A DNA stretch of 64,000 bases from Bradyrhizobium sp. ARR65 (GTDB lineage: Bacteria > Pseudomonadota > Alphaproteobacteria > Rhizobiales > Xanthobacteraceae): positions 252-64,251 of the forward strand of contig NZ_AWZU01000005.1 in assembly GCF_000472385.1 (NCBI RefSeq), given 5' to 3'. Shown piece by piece: positions 63,985-64,000 of the stretch (its first letter is position 1; each line of letters begins with the position of its first letter). Both the position numbers and the translations under genes were made by a program. The notes under the pieces are model-generated. The model had not been told where the DNA came from and did not search any database. It saw nothing but the letters and a program-made list of their open reading frames with translations.

Positions 63985-64000
63985 ATCGCGCGCGCATGCC

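Overview
The window looks like about 64 kb of chromosome from an alphaproteobacterium of the Bradyrhizobium/Nitrobacteraceae type. The grounds are high GC, the tol-pal-cpoB-tilS-ftsH order, alphaproteobacterial marker families (GapR/DUF2312, DUF1036, DUF1244, DUF2312, DUF2852, DUF882, the aa3-oxidase subunit IV peptide), a full CtrA box, and intergenic palindromic repeats of kinds I recognise from Bradyrhizobium genomes. I saw no rRNA, tRNA, CRISPR array, transposase or prophage.

Layout. 0-13 kb holds small metabolic and stress genes: two glutathione S-transferases, a TetR regulator, a GhrA-like reductase, an ECF42 sigma factor coupled to a YCII/DGPF protein, DoxX, VOC, an SDR enzyme, a small ClpP-like periplasmic protein, further YCII proteins, and a TetR/DUF2852 pair sharing two near-identical operators. 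13.2-14.4 kb is repeat-rich non-coding DNA. 14.4-27.3 kb is the envelope block tolQ-tolR-tolA-tolB, then a GGDEF-EAL protein and a FeeM-like N-acyl amino acid synthase lying between tolB and pal, then pal, cpoB, tilS, ftsH and DUF3052. 27-31.8 kb holds a hydrolase, an MFS transporter and a MocR regulator.

32-48 kb is the most distinctive part, made of two catabolic operons that converge. Operon A (plus, 32060-40286) has nine closely packed genes: NIPSNAP, the FAD, 2Fe-2S and molybdopterin subunits of a xanthine-oxidase-family hydroxylase, an ACMSD-type amidohydrolase, a CoxG-like SRPBCC protein, and an SsuABC/NMT1-type importer. It is divergent from MocR. Operon B (minus, 48031-40534) encodes an AmiC-like sensor, an AmiR-like ANTAR antiterminator, a nitrilase-family hydrolase and an amide/urea-type ABC importer with a fused LivM-LivG protein. 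A strong intrinsic terminator sits between amiR and the nitrilase gene, where antitermination would act. Together they suggest uptake and breakdown of an amide or nitrile of an N-heteroaromatic acid. The substrate is inference.

48-64 kb returns to core genes: two polytopic glycosyltransferase-like proteins (one apparently frameshifted at its 3' end against pyk), TetR, pyk-DUF1036, DUF1244, gapR, a DUF882 peptidase-like protein, an L,D-transpeptidase, an NtrC-type response regulator, an M3 oligoendopeptidase and the aa3-oxidase subunit IV. Several families of palindromic repeats fill most of the tail-to-tail gene junctions. Start codons were chosen by Shine-Dalgarno spacing, signal peptides and overlaps; family names come from motif recognition, not database searches.
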